This document shows positions 11,826 to 23,140 of a DNA stretch of 64,000 nucleotides, in pieces. The first letter of the stretch is position 1. Each line of letters begins with the position of its first letter. The position numbers and the translations under genes were made by a program. Origin of the DNA: Polytrichum commune (taxonomy: Eukaryota > Streptophyta > Polytrichopsida > Polytrichales > Polytrichaceae); the NCBI GenBank assembly GCA_950295325.1, contig OX485805.1:16667501-16731500 (forward strand). Direction: 5' to 3'. Under the pieces are notes generated by a model. That model saw nothing but the letters and a program-made list of their open reading frames with translations, made no database searches and was not told where the DNA came from.

Positions 11826-12760
11826 TCAGGTGTGCACAGCTTCCTCTAATGTAGAGCAGATATGTATTTGCATGCTACTATTCCATAATGCTTTCACTCA
11901 ACAAATTGACGTGGAAATAGTACTCATTTAGAAAATCTCATATGTTGGCCTGCACACATTGATAAAGATAAGATTTAAGTTTTCAGTCTTGACCATTATC
12001 TAAAATTTTCGTAGTGATTATTGAACTGTCTCTACAAACAAAAAATATGCGCCGGAATTGCTGGGGCCGAGGATGAGAGAGACCTTCAGCAGTCGAGATT
12101 GCATGCTGAGAATTGTCAACAAAGCTAGTTCTCTCTTCCTCACACATGATGCAGATACATGTGCATGCTACTTTTCATCATGCTTTCACACAACATCAAA
12201 GGCTAGGTTGGCGAAAAGACACTGCCTTAATCTGCTAAATCCTCCTTCATTCACCTGCATATAGATTGCAGATATGACGGTCATGACTAAAGTGTAGGAT
12301 TCTTATAAAACAGTTGAATGTTGAGCTGTCTCTACAGACAGAAGGCATGCAGATATTGGGTATTCGAGAGTGCACAATCGGCATTTTAAAGACAGCTAGA
12401 TTTTTTCAATTAGGTTTCATTTAAAAGGTGAACCATTGCAAGCAGCAAGACTACAATTTACATAAACAAGAGTGGAGGCACGCCAAGTGTAACATGAAAA
12501 CACTCGAGTATGTCAGAGTTACAGTCCCGATACAGTTGTCAAAATGTTTACATGCAACCTTTCATGGCGCTTTCACACAACATTCACCTATAGTTTGTCC
12601 ACTAGACACTAACCAGAAAAATCTCATACATTCCTCTGCACATGGAAACGGATAAGACTGTCGAAATAGCATGAAGCAGCTGAATGTTTGAGCCGATTTT
12701 ACAGACAATGTACACCGCAATTACAAAGGCCAGGGATGCACTTAAAAACGTTCATCATTC
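11826..12760. repeat. Degenerate tandem array, three units
   Basis: Three diverged direct copies are anchored by GCTTTCAC(A/T)CAACA at about 11890, 12182 and 12569. Each is preceded by a TACATGCAACC- or GCATGCTACT-like block and linked by GAGCTGTCTCTACAGACA-like blocks (12025, 12325, 12680). Unit spacing is about 292 and 387 bp. It lies downstream of psaF and has no coding potential I recognise. Confidence 0.65.
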
Positions 12761-13146
12761 AAGAATGGATGGTGAGAACATTCAACATGAATAAGTTCTC
12801 TCAAATTGACATCTAGACAGTTTGACAGCAATAACAACAGGCACAAAATTCACATTCACAAGATACTCGGGTCCACACCAATGTAATGCGAGGAAACTCC
12901 TACCACTCAAGTAGGTCATCGGAATTGCAATTGGACCCTACCCCTTATTGGACATCAATGTCAAAAAAGACCAATGCCAATCCATGGATTCACCGGGAGG
13001 CATCACAAATCCATCATCAATTGCCATCATTGATGTATCAACATTGAAAATTGCATTAAGGAAACCCACACGACACATGGAGGAAGGGATGAGGGATGCT
13101 ACCAGCGATGAGTGCATAATCGAGAAAATACTGCTACAATGTATTG

Positions 13147-13152
13147 TTTATT
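13147..13152 (-). terminator. Putative psaF polyadenylation signal
   Basis: AATAAA on the minus strand, about 40 bases past the psaF stop codon. This is a suitable place for a near-upstream polyadenylation element in a plant gene. Confidence 0.5.
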
Positions 13153-13191
13153 ACACATTTCATCATCAGGTACAGAGTGAGGTCAGCAAAT

Positions 13192-13944
13192 TTATCGGGG
13201 GGAGACGGTGATGTTGGAGTTCTTCTCCACCAACTTTCCGCTCCTCAACTCTCCCAAGGCAGCCAGAGGCCAGGTGAACCCCTTCCACATGATGCTCACA
13301 GCCAAGGGCACATCGATAATAATCTCCTTCTCGGTGGGCTTCTTGGAGTTTCTCACCTCAATCAAGTAAGCTCGGCCGACCCATCCAATCCATCCGGCAA
13401 TGTACAAGAACACAATTCCAGGGTACACGAACTCTCCCAAATGAGCCTGGTCACCGTCCACAATCAAATGGGGCAGACCATCGGTTCCGCACAACAAACC
13501 CTCGTTACCGTAGAACGCAAACCTACGCTTGGTCTTCTCGATGGTCGCGTTGATGGCGAGCGCGGGCGCGCTGTCAGGTGCGTACAGCTTCAACCTGCCC
13601 TCTAGCTTCTTAATCTCTTGCTTCTCCCTCTTGGCGAATCCCTTGCTCTCCTTGCACGGAGTGAGTCCCGCGACGTCGGCGAGTGCCTCCTGCGGGGCGG
13701 CGAACGGGCTGGTTCCCACCACGGCGGCCAAGGCGAGCGCGGTCGCGAACTTCCCTGCGGCTTGGACAACGTCGCCCTTGTTGTTGTCGTCGGAGGACAC
13801 CGAGCACACTGTCCTGGCGGGTCCGGCGGTGCGGGCGAAGGCGGAAGCGCGAGTGGTGGCTCCGAAGGCCGCCTTCGAAGACAAGTCCCGGGCCAAGGGG
13901 GTGACGAGACCCGCGGGCGACACAGCCATGGAGACGGACGCCAT
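13192..13944 (-). CDS. psaF: Photosystem I subunit III precursor (PsaF)
   Basis: Nuclear-encoded PSI subunit that helps plastocyanin dock on the lumenal side. Intronless, 250 residues, no breaks. Residues 1 to about 65 look like a stromal transit peptide rich in Ser, Ala, Arg and Thr. A hydrophobic thylakoid-targeting stretch (about 66-88) ends in ALA before D90, a typical lumenal processing site. The mature protein starts [20 protein letters not shown]. Lys-rich helix residues 104-142 form the plastocyanin docking face. Cys97 and Cys152 are the usual conserved pair. [17 protein letters not shown] (179-195) is a membrane segment, followed by the conserved [15 protein letters not shown] motif. 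The C-terminus is longer than the spinach form I remember, ending in a polar [14 protein letters not shown]-type tail. The GC-rich, codon-biased gene stands out from its AT-rich surroundings. Confidence 0.97.
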   Translation of the reverse strand: MASVSMAVSPAGLVTPLARDLSSKAAFGATTRASAFARTAGPARTVCSVSSDDNNKGDVVQAAGKFATALALAAVVGTSPFAAPQEALADVAGLTPCKESKGFAKREKQEIKKLEGRLKLYAPDSAPALAINATIEKTKRRFAFYGNEGLLCGTDGLPHLIVDGDQAHLGEFVYPGIVFLYIAGWIGWVGRAYLIEVRNSKKPTEKEIIIDVPLAVSIMWKGFTWPLAALGELRSGKLVEKNSNITVSPR

Positions 13945-14323
13945 AGCTGCAATCGATGGGAATCGCGAGCAGGGTGGGGTGGTGGTGGGGGGGAGATGCT
14001 TGAGTGAAAGAGGGGAAGGTGACCGAGGTGAGGAGACAGGGGAGTGCGCTTACTCTTCTACTGAGCGCTTGCAATGGCGTCGCAACGGAGGCCTGGCTGG
14101 CTGCGTGCCGCACTATCTTATCCACAAATCTGGGCCTGCATTTGGCCTCGCAGATTTTCCCTTCGCTGTGGATAGCCCTGTCTCTTGCCTCGCCACACCA
14201 CGCGCCCGCTACTTTAGTGTGATCTGCTGCGCCTGCTTGCGCTTCGTCCCTCTCCTAAAGCGGCGATAGGGGGCCGGATAGGGGGCCCCCTCGGTGGGGC
14301 TCCCTCACGGCAGGGCGCACTAA
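13945..14323 (-). promoter_or_regulatory. psaF upstream region with I-box-like GATAAG
   Basis: About 380 bp separate the psaF start codon from a MITE at 14324. On the minus strand, GATAAG at 14117-14122 (about 175 bp before the ATG) matches the I-box core seen in light-regulated photosynthesis genes. I saw no clear TATA box. Antisense open frames in this GC-rich stretch are not credible genes. Confidence 0.35.
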
Positions 14324-14570
14324 AGGCCGGCCGCTTCACATGGGGTCCCAAGTTCCAAGTCCCAACCTTTGAGCCTTCACAAAATCTGCAAATGTGGTGA
14401 ATTATCATTGAAGTCGAATTTGGATTCTACTATGCAAAAATGTTCGGGGGATTTTTTGCTTCACCCAACTCTCAATGAAAGTCCCAAGCCTAGCCTCCAA
14501 AAGGTGTTGCCATGTAGGCATCCATGTCATACTTGGGACTTAGGGCTTGGGACCATGTGTGAAATGGTAG
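14324..14570. mobile_element. PIF/Harbinger-like MITE (family H1), copy near psaF
   Basis: The left end is GGCCGGCCGCTTCACATGG then GGTCCCAAG. The right end, reversed, is ACCATTTCACACATGGTCCC then AAGCCCTAAGTCCCAAG. It is preceded by TAA. It matches the better kept copy at 38696-39065. Its inner edge is about 380 bp upstream of the psaF start codon. Confidence 0.65.
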
Positions 14571-15064
14571 CTTCCAATTTTCATGCTCTCACCGGCTGTG
14601 ACGTGGTCGTTGACTAGGCTTTTCTATCTTGTGTTGTGGTGTTTGAGGGGGCTTGATGTTCGATCATGTAACAATGTTGGATAAGATAGAGATGTTTGAA
14701 ACTCTATAACATTATAGGGTTTATAAGTCTAAAGAATCCAATAGTAGAGGTCCATTTTGTAGCTCCATGAGTGGAGCTGCACTATAAAAGGTGAATCACC
14801 CATCCAATTCCCAATCCCACCCCCTATCCAACGTTTATACCAAAACTCAATGCAACAAGCCGCGATAAGGCACACTAAAGTAGCGGGCCAATAGCAAAGG
14901 AAGAAAATGCTATCCACAAAGACCATCAAATTGCAAGGCCAAATGTAGGCCCAAATTTGTAAATAGGATAGTGTTATACCCAAGCTAACAACACAACGGC
15001 CCTTATATGCCCAATAGAAGGGCAAGTCTCCAGTTCATAATCCATAACCATTTGTGCACATGAG

Positions 15065-15165
15065 GTGACATTCTAGGATTGGGGAAGAGAATGACTACCC
15101 TAGAACAATGACCAAGAGTCTCCTCCACCCTTGCTCTAAACCTTAGATTTTCATGATTGGTGTAC
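15065..15165. repeat. Short dispersed repeat shared with CASPL intron 1
   Basis: The block GGATTGGGGAAGAGAATGAC, followed by CCCTAGAAC and TCTAAACCTTAGAT, recurs with modest divergence at about 54073-54165 in the same orientation. Element type is unknown. The flanking 14570-15065 shows no gene. Confidence 0.55.
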
Positions 15166-15182
15166 CCTTGAAAGGAGATGCC

Positions 15183-15866
15183 TAGGGGTGGACTCTTCGT
15201 TGGAAACCTAAATGAAGTGCATGGGTCAGTATGAAATTAAACCACCTATATTAGACAAATATTATAGAGAAAAATTAATGTATACGTACTAACTCCATGC
15301 TACAAAATGGACTCGTGTATTTATACTAAGCTTTTCAATTCAATGTGATAAATGCCTCCACTACATCTACAAAATATAAATCATGAATGAAATATGGCTT
15401 TAATACATGTAAAATCCATGTTCACTTTCCAATGACATCATCATTGAATTTTATTTTTTCATCCATTGCATGTTACTCAACAATTGCATCAAACAAACAA
15501 AGACAAGAGAAAAATGACCTAGCCACAATCCGGAGAGCAAAACTCAAGGGAGCCCATGAGCACTCCAAGAGCCGGCCTCTAGCTTGTCCCATAACCCAAC
15601 TGGGAACCCTAACAAAAATGGACAAGGGAATCAGTGAGGACCATTATCATATGACAATAATGGATGAAAATGTGAATTAGATGAAACTAACACATATATT
15701 GTCAAAAAAAATCTCTAAATCTTAGAATATACCAAAAGTGGGTGAACTCAAAAGTAAGTTTTTGGGATGACAGTATTTGCAAACTTATTCATAAGAACTG
15801 TCATTGGAACAGTTACCACAGTGACATCAAACACTATGTGACGCTAAATACAATATTTAGTCTAGT
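15183..15866. mobile_element. Composite MITE-2 plus MITE-1 relic (inverted)
   Basis: The left end AGGGGTGGACTCTTCGTTGG matches the right end of MITE-2 at 59322-60033 in reverse. Bases 15640-15720 match 59485-59560 in reverse. Then 15735-15866 matches MITE-1 and ends CTAAATACAATATTTAGTCTAG. The order is the same as in the 59.1-60.2 kb nest, with an internal deletion of about 200 bp at the junction and the far MITE-1 half missing. Confidence 0.65.
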
Positions 15867-15949
15867 GATCTGCTGTATCTGCAATTGACATTTGACACAT
15901 CAATAGCAACAATACTTGCACCAAATTTCTCCTCATTCCTCCTCCGCAA

Positions 15950-16420
15950 GATTTGAGCTGCAAGACAATAACCTAACTGAAGGATCCCTTGCATGTATGC
16001 TCCCGGTTCCAAACCTCGAGCCCTTCCAACGATTCATGCCAGTCATTGACGATGACGATGACGATAGCAGCAGCTCATTTCATTTACTCGAAGGCAGGAA
16101 TTCTAATAACACACCACTGATATGCACCGCGTGATTTTTTGGAGCGTCTCGCGAAACTTCTTGCTTCTTCTGGGGCTGATGCAGAGCCGCTCTCAGGCAC
16201 GAATTATCCTCGTCTAATGAGTCGCTGCAGCAGGCTTCGGAAAGGCTCCACACGCTCTTCAGGATCCGACACACTCCTTCAGGGCTTGTGTCGGCCATTG
16301 CACCTCAACCGATTTGTTCGTCAACAAATCGATCACGACCCAATCGAGCGTGTCCATCGAAACTCGAACCTCAGCACTGGCGGCAATGGATGTTGGTGAT
16401 CAAATTTCCTGCCTGTGAAC
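15950..16420 (-). pseudogene. Unrecognised frameshifted coding-like remnant
   Basis: GC-richer than its surroundings. On the minus strand one frame reads MDTLDWVVIDLLTNKSVEVQ and then stops near 16262. An overlapping frame (16298-16080) carries on with RILKSVWSLSEACCSDSLDE and runs to a stop at 16080. The composition looks protein-like and the two frames could be one exon broken by a one- or two-base change. I do not recognise the family. It could equally be chance, since both frames are short. Confidence 0.3.
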
Positions 16421-16499
16421 TGGAATTAGTATCTCCATCTGCAGATGTTTTTGGTGCTGATGAATTAGGCTGCAGAATGCCTTGATATTTTATGCATCA

Positions 16500-18300
16500 A
16501 GTTTGATCGGATGAGAGTTTCGACATAGTATTCTTCCTCCCACTTTCAATTGGCAACGGCCTCTCCGATGAAATTGTCATACTTTAATGTGGTCTAATTT
16601 GTACACAAGGGGCCTGTCAACCAGTTGTCTCCTTTAGTTTCTTCGACCCAAAATGACAAATTGTCTGTTATGTCTCCTATTTTTTGGTTCCAATTACCCA
16701 AATATTCAACGTAAGGCAAGTTTCGGATACAGTACCATTGCAAATTGGTGGCATTGAATTTACTTCTGTTCATGGGCATGATGCCATCGTCAAGTGCTGC
16801 TCAATAGACATTCGTGTCCCTTTGGCAGCCAAACAACCTGGACACATACTACTCCTTCACCGCACCTACAACAGGCTTGCAGAAATAATTATATTCATGT
16901 TCCATGTAATGTATTTATGTTCACTCCCCGACCTCTTAAACTACACAGGCTCCTGATTAATTTCTTCGACACAGAGTTTCCTACTATCTCTTATGTCTCT
17001 CTCACCAATATCCGGGATGCAGTCCAGTCGCAAATTCATGATCGTAACGAATTCCCTTCCATTTGTGAGCAATATGGTCAGCTCATCATGCCATCCTCAC
17101 CTGATCTAAGGTCTGCTTTACATGAGGAGTTCGTAAATCTTTGTATGCGATTGGTCTAATCCACTAAATCAATCCTAAGACATGTACATGATGGAGTCAA
17201 AGTCAGCCCCTGACATTCGTATTCTAATGAAGTAAGATTATATTATGATGCATTAAAGAAAAGATCTGACATGATCCTAAAAAATAAGAATTAGGTTGGA
17301 TCAAACTAAAAACCCAATTTTGTGTCCTTAGAGTTGTGTTAGAGCTTCTTCTCTTCTTGGTCCAAGTCAATATTTCATGTGAATTGGCTTCAAATTTTGA
17401 AAGCCTCAACCCTTCATATAGAGCGGACCTATGTTATGGAACGATTGTGCATATCTTGAATAGTCAAAGTTCAAACAAACTAAGCTTGGACTTGTACCAC
17501 TTCACTGCACCTATAACAAGCTTGCACATTTAGTAGCCATGCTCTAAGTCATGAGGTAACCTCGGGAAGGTTCGAGCTTGCATATATATATATATATAAT
17601 TGTATAGACATCTCATCCACCTGTTAATCTCTATGTCACAGGCGCAAATCCCAATACAATGAGTATTGGGTTATTGATGCTAAACTCCAACATTTTAATC
17701 TTCAAGAATGCCATGTCTTTGATCCACAGATTCCTCGATCTTGAGTATAATATGTTCTTATTAAGTTGGTGGCATAAGTCCTGTGATGAAATAATGTAGT
17801 AATAACGCGGTTTCCCTTAGATCTCAAGACCTGACTATGAATTCATAGGCCTGTAAATGGTAAAGTGGATTTGCAATGTGATCGGCTGTTGGGGTTGTTG
17901 CTCACAACTTGCGCTCAAGCTCAAGCATGCAAGTTTAGCGGGCGAAGCTCATAAAAGAATTTGAGCCCTTACTTACCTGTGTTTCAAATGGTGGAGCTTT
18001 TTCTCAAGTTGGTCTTTAATCACTTTGGGATTGACTTTGGAGTTCATGCTCAAAGTCGAGCTTGTAGAGTTTTCAAGTTGAAGTTGATTGGCCTTGAAAA
18101 TCGACCCAAAATAGGGAAGAACCGAAGCTCCATCATTTTAGACCCACATGTAAGGGTCCAAATTATTTTACCTTGCCCCACCGAACTTGTAAGCTAGAGC
18201 TTGAGCTCCCGTACTATGTGGATGGCCTTGGACAACTAATACAAAATGGGGACCAAGTTCTTCCCACTATCAACAAACTTGGTTGCAACTCCAAGTCGGG
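16500..18300. other. Intergenic; weak internal repeats only
   Basis: No supported gene. A block with TTCACCGCACCTACAACAGG at about 16856 recurs as TTCACTGCACCTATAACAAG near 17500. TTTCTTCGAC blocks near 16635 and 16960 suggest a diverged duplication. An AT run lies at 17583-17599. Short open frames at 16684-17159 have no recognisable motifs. Confidence 0.4.
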
Positions 18301-18634
18301 ACTACACTGATTATCCGAATTAGTGTGTGTGTGTACTAATTCCTAAAACAAGCACTATTTAGCCAAATCACAAAATTCGTGAGGGTTGAGTTTTTAATTT
18401 AGTAGTACTAATTTCATGAATACATGCTCGTTTACCATACATTTCAAGAAAATTAGTGCATGCTCTAAGGTGTTTGTAGAGTGAAAAAAAATTAATACAT
18501 GCAAACACATGCTTGCCAACATGACATTACTTAGCCTTATGGTTGAGTTCCATTTCTACATTTAGCATTTGAAAGGGGCCTCCACCATCCTACCTTTATG
18601 AGAAGGAACTTAGATAATAGGAAGAAACTAACAA

Positions 18635-18790
18635 CGGTATCAATAATATGAGTATTATGAATAAAGCCAGTACTTTCAACAAGTAATGTTGTTATGCATA
18701 GTATTTTCGGTGAATAGTACCAAGAAGAATAGTGTTGGTGCTTTCAATGAATAGTACTAGTATGAATAATATTTTCAGCTTATAGTGTCA
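18635..18790. repeat. Short degenerate tandem repeat (GAATAGTA-like)
   Basis: About four imperfect units of about 40 bp carry GAATAGTA, AGTATTTTC and CTTTCAA-type motifs. No coding role seen. The surrounding 18300-19688 holds no gene; it has a G-run near 19178-19188 and a lone GATTATCCGAATTAGTGTG block at about 18309 resembling the MITE-5 end. Confidence 0.5.
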
Positions 18791-19688
18791 GGATGAACAA
18801 GGCTTCCTAGATCTTTTGGTGGCACTAATTTCATAGCGTAAAGAGATTAAGTATCACGTGACCTCTACTAACTTCCCCCACACACACACTATTAGCCTTC
18901 CCTCACTAATCGGGATAATTAGGGTACCAGGCTTACAAGGAGCGATTCTATTATGTGCAACCACTCATGTAGAGGTCACACATGACGTGCAAAAATGCCA
19001 TTTTGGAAACAGCTTTGGCATTTGCCTAATCTTGGGGAGCTTGGTTTTCAACATGGTCACTCTTTGGTTGGTAGCATTGTGATTGTTTTCAACTCTGATC
19101 CAAGACAATATTCTTGTAAGTTTTCAAACCTCCATTCTAATCGGAGTTGAAAATGCATTGCTAACCAACCCAAAAGGGGGGGGGGGGACTAACCTTGAAA
19201 CCAAGTTCCCCAATGTTAGGCATGTGTTAAGGCCAAAATTCTTTAAATACATTTTTCCCTCTATATAAGTCACCTCTATATGTGTTAAAATTCCATATGT
19301 GTTAAGATTTTTTCTACTCCCTACTTGGGGAGACTACAAAGACGTTAAGTATTAAGTGTTACGTGAATGTCTACTCCCCTCTTTGTATATTTGCCCTGTA
19401 TATGTTCATTTACTATTATACTATATAATACTATACAATATAATATATCCTATAGAACTTCACATAAGCCCCCAATTAGAAATGACGAAGTCTTGGATAT
19501 TGATTGCAAGTTCTTCTCAAGTCTTGTCAACTCAATTTGCCCTAGTTGTTTGAAGCATAGTGTACAAATGCTCGAATGCTTGAGAATGTTGCTTCTAAGT
19601 TTAGCTTGTAGGTCAAATCGCATACCATTAGAAATCTATTGAAAAGACAATTCAAACAATAACAATTTTGTTGAATTCCGACATCTAA

Positions 19689-20220
19689 CTACACCATTTG
19701 ATATGGTATTTAGTGTCACATACACTATTTGCAAAGGGCCCAAACTAGATGCCTAGAGGTCTCAAAGTGTCACGCCCGATAATTGCCGACATGGTTCCAT
19801 TCATCAACATAAGTAATTTCTTATCTATGTTATGGCATTTAGAGTAGCATATTAGGATACATTAGATGATAGTCTTTTGTTTTGGTATGCAAGGGAAAGA
19901 TAATTTTAATTGTACTAATGGCAAGTGTGATATGTTAACATTTTAGTATGCAAGAGGAAGATATTTTTTAGCATACTATTGGCAAGTGTCATTTGTGTAC
20001 ACTCTAGTCAACTTGTAGGTTGTTGTGTAACATAGGCATAGACCTCATAACACTATTGACCATACTCATGCCAAGATAGTAGTAAGCGCACTTGAACACC
20101 AAGTGTCATGAGGTGACACTTATGGTGAAGTTGGTAAACATCAATGCAACCTAGCATATGCTTCAAAACAGGGTAAGTGACACTATTACGCTTGTGAACT
20201 AAATTTCATAAACGGTGTAG
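19689..20220. mobile_element. MITE-3 copy (full length)
   Basis: 532-bp element with inverted ends CTACACCATTTGATATGG and CTACACCGTTTATGAAAT (right end reversed). Inside are GTGTCATGAGGTGACACTT-like and GGCAAGTGTCATTTGTGTAC-like blocks shared with 22242-23140, 35782-36240 and 61988-62854. The subterminal TATTTAGTGTCAC resembles MITE-1, suggesting related families. Confidence 0.8.
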
Positions 20221-20813
20221 TGAGTTATGCTTGCCCAAAATCTGTCTTCCAAGTCTCTTGCAGCAATTGCGAGTTTTGTGTTTGAGAATTTTGAGGGTGT
20301 TGTTTTAATTTTTGTGGATAGGCTTTGTGACCTTGTGATTTAGGGTCAATCTAGCAACTATCTTTCAATTAAATCGAAGGGCAGTCATTTTGAAACTTCA
20401 ATTAATGTTTCAATAATATTTCACTTGCATTACATTTATAAGTGTTATCTTCTTGTTTGTTAAACTTTGTATGCGTTAAACTGTTAACATTCTATATGTG
20501 TTAAGATAATTTCCACTCCCCATTGTTAACAAATATAGAGGACAAATTCTACCTTGGCCACCAAACTGTGTTTCAAAACCTATGTTTTGAATGTGTGTGG
20601 CATCCCCTTTAGGCATGTGAGATTAAAGACGTTAAGCTAGCATTATCAATTGACAATCTAGCTTCCGCCTTTAAAAAATATCTTCTATTCCAAGCATGTG
20701 TTGATCCTCTAAGGATGGTGTTTTGGCAGACTTGGACCCCACATTTCTTGGACCTAGACTATAATGCTACTCTCTTTTCATAAGGTTGGTCATGTTAGGT
20801 GAAAATGGATTTG

Positions 20814-21019
20814 TTCCATACAAGTATACCTTTCATCCTTTCATGTTAAATACATACCCCCTATAACTTTATGATAAATTCATCTCAATTATGAACTACG
20901 AAGGGTCGTCGGAATTAATTTGATGTCAAACCAATTATGAAGAATAACATCCGAGATACATACCATTTTAGGGTGTTATTGTTAGATAGACGAGAGGTAC
21001 ACTTGTATGCAACAATTCC
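20814..21019. mobile_element. MITE-6 copy
   Basis: Inverted ends read CCATACAAGTATACCTTTCA and, reversed, GCATACAAGTGTACCTCTCG. Relatives lie at 32021-32229 and 45806-46012. Length about 206 bp. Confidence 0.6.
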
Positions 21020-21576
21020 ACTCTGCCACCTGGGAACCTCGACTAATTTCAAAAAGTAAAGAAAATAAAACTTAACAGTTGTTTTACTACCGACGTGAAT
21101 ATGAGCATGTTAACCCTATCTTGCTCCAAAGTCCTCTTGGTTCAAAGTTAGTGTTTACCACCTACCTTATATTAGGTGGGGCCCATGTCAACCCACCCAC
21201 CGATAGGTGCATCTACTAGCGTATCAAAATGATCCAAGATGACCCTAAACTACCGGAGGAAGTGGAAAGGTACCCAAACCGAACGGAGTGGTTGGCGGTT
21301 CGAGTCCCGGCCATGAAATCGTCTCTCTACTTGAAGGAAATTAGCTAGGTGGTCAAGCACCTCCTGTGTTTCAAAAGAAAAGGAAACAAATACTAGCGTA
21401 TCAAAAATCGAAAGGGTAAATTTATATAGATCCCATTTTCAACAACATAATGTGTATAAAACTCTTGCAAACACATGTAAATCAAAATCGCACTGGTGAT
21501 GCAATTCCAAGACATCGTAAGAAGCCCGTAATCAGACTCTGACTGAAGGCAGTAGGGCGGTAAAAAGAGACATTTA

Positions 21577-22111
21577 GGGCCGCTTTACGCCTAGAGGCCG
21601 GGCCAATTCCCCTTGAGGCCGATTGCACGAAATTTCAGCCCCTTTAGGTTGGAGGCTGGCCTCAAAGTTCTACACATTATAATAAGAATATAATACCGGT
21701 CAATTTTCCCATATGTCAAGGCCTTAGGGCCAAGAAGCTAGGCCGATTCAATAAATCTAGCATAATTAAACGGATGTTGCATAATCTAGCATAGAGCCGT
21801 TCATATTTCCACATAATCCAATGGATATGGTTCACTGAAAAAATCATTTTTTAATTTAATTTTTAATTTTTTTGAAATGTGACATTGTTTCCAAGGCCAA
21901 GAATTGGCCCTCCATTTTGGGTGCACCCAATTCAACGAGCTCGGGCTGTGTCAAACCATGCATTTTTTGATTAAAAATTCATACCACCAATTAGCCCGGC
22001 CTCCAGGTGTAAAGGGGTTGGGGCCGATTTCAGCCTTTTGGCCAATCACAAGTGAGGATTTCAAGCCTCTTACACAACGAATTGGCCCGGCCTCTAGATG
22101 TAAAACGACCC
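21577..22111. mobile_element. PIF/Harbinger-like MITE with TTA target duplication (H2)
   Basis: 535-bp element. The left end is GGGCCGCTTTACGCCTAGAG then GCCGGGCCAATT. The right end reversed is GGGTCGTTTTACATCTAGAG then GCCGGGCCAATT, so about 32 bp of near-perfect inverted repeat. TTA flanks both sides (21574-21576 and 22112-22114), the target duplication of PIF/Harbinger elements. No transposase is encoded. Confidence 0.88.
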
Positions 22112-22241
22112 TTAGATGTCAAATCCGAAACCCATTTGATGCTTGGGACATCAGTAGATGCAAGACCTCACCGAGGTGCAGGAACATCACAACAATTTCT
22201 CATGCAACGCTCCCGGGCGTCACTAGAGCATCTCAATCCCA

Positions 22242-23140
22242 CTACACCATTTTATGGGATTTAGTATCACGTGCGTAGTAATGTCACTTACCCTATTTCG
22301 ATGGTTAATAACTTCATTATTAGTGTTACCTCATGACACTTGGCGTTCAAGTGCGCTTACTAATGTCTTGGCATGAGTATGGTCAATAATGTTGTGAGGT
22401 CTATGCCTATGTTACACAATGGTTTACAAGTTGACTAAAGTGTGCACAAATGACACTTGCCATTAGTATGCTCAAGAATATCTTCCCCTTGCATACTAAA
22501 ATATGAACACATGACAGTTCCCATTAGTACGCTCAAAAATATCTTCCTCGTGCATACTAAAATGTAAGACTGCCATCTAAAGTATCCCAATGTGCTACTC
22601 TAAATGTCATAGTGTAGATATTTTTTCACCTAAAGAAGTCACTTATGTTGACAAATGAAATCATATTGGCAATTAGCGGGCGTGACATTTGGTGACCTCT
22701 GGACATCTATAGCAAAGGTACCTATTCCCATCAACAATCAATAGGGTACTGTAACTTCGATCAAACTGGGACTCAATCTCAATTAGGCTTGGACTACATT
22801 TCAATCAAGGCAGAACCAATAGTGCCATGACACATATCCTAGTTTTGAGTGCTAAAGTGAGCAGGAATGAGCAGTTATGGCGGACTCTAGACATTGGTTA
22901 TATGTTCGGGCTAACTTTTGGCTTCAAAATTTAGAGTAATTTCAATTTGAGGAACCAAATTATCAAAAAAAAATTATGTCCTCATTATATCTATCACCCT
23001 ACATAGGAAGAATTTGCACCACCTCATACTCAGCCGAATCTAGCGCAAAATCTCTTAAGTGATCGGTAATGGATGCATCTACTCTAGTTTAGGCCCTTTA
23101 CAAATAGTGTACGTGACACTAAATACCATAGACAATGTAG
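22242..23140. mobile_element. MITE-3 copy interrupted by another element
   Basis: The outer ends CTACACCATTTTATGGGA and (reversed) CTACATTGTCTATGGTATTT match MITE-3. About 360 bp at 22722-23085 does not belong to MITE-3 and matches 35140-35385 in reverse (family R4), so this copy was a landing site for a later insertion. Confidence 0.75.
22722..23085. mobile_element. R4 element nested in MITE-3
   Basis: Shared with 35140-35385 in reverse orientation; blocks include TATGTTCGGGCTAACTTTTG, GGAATGAGCAG and TACCTATTCC/GCGCCTATTCC. One end carries GCATCTACTCTA; the other copy ends GGCGCCTCTACTCTA, suggesting a terminal inverted repeat of TAGAGTAGA(T/G)GC type. Confidence 0.6.

Noticed and set aside
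13529-14269. Long plus-strand open frame opposite psaF (and several other overlapping frames at 13602-14125)
   Set aside because: Shadow of the GC-rich psaF coding strand; no recognisable domain, Arg/Ala-rich composition typical of antisense frames.
16684-17159. Overlapping 90- and 121-residue plus-strand frames
   Set aside because: No domain, no codon bias, and the region contains diverged short repeats; treated as chance.
21280-21320. tRNA-like GGTTCGAGTCC B-box
   Set aside because: No cloverleaf: T-stem and acceptor stem do not pair and no A box at a suitable distance. At most a SINE fragment.
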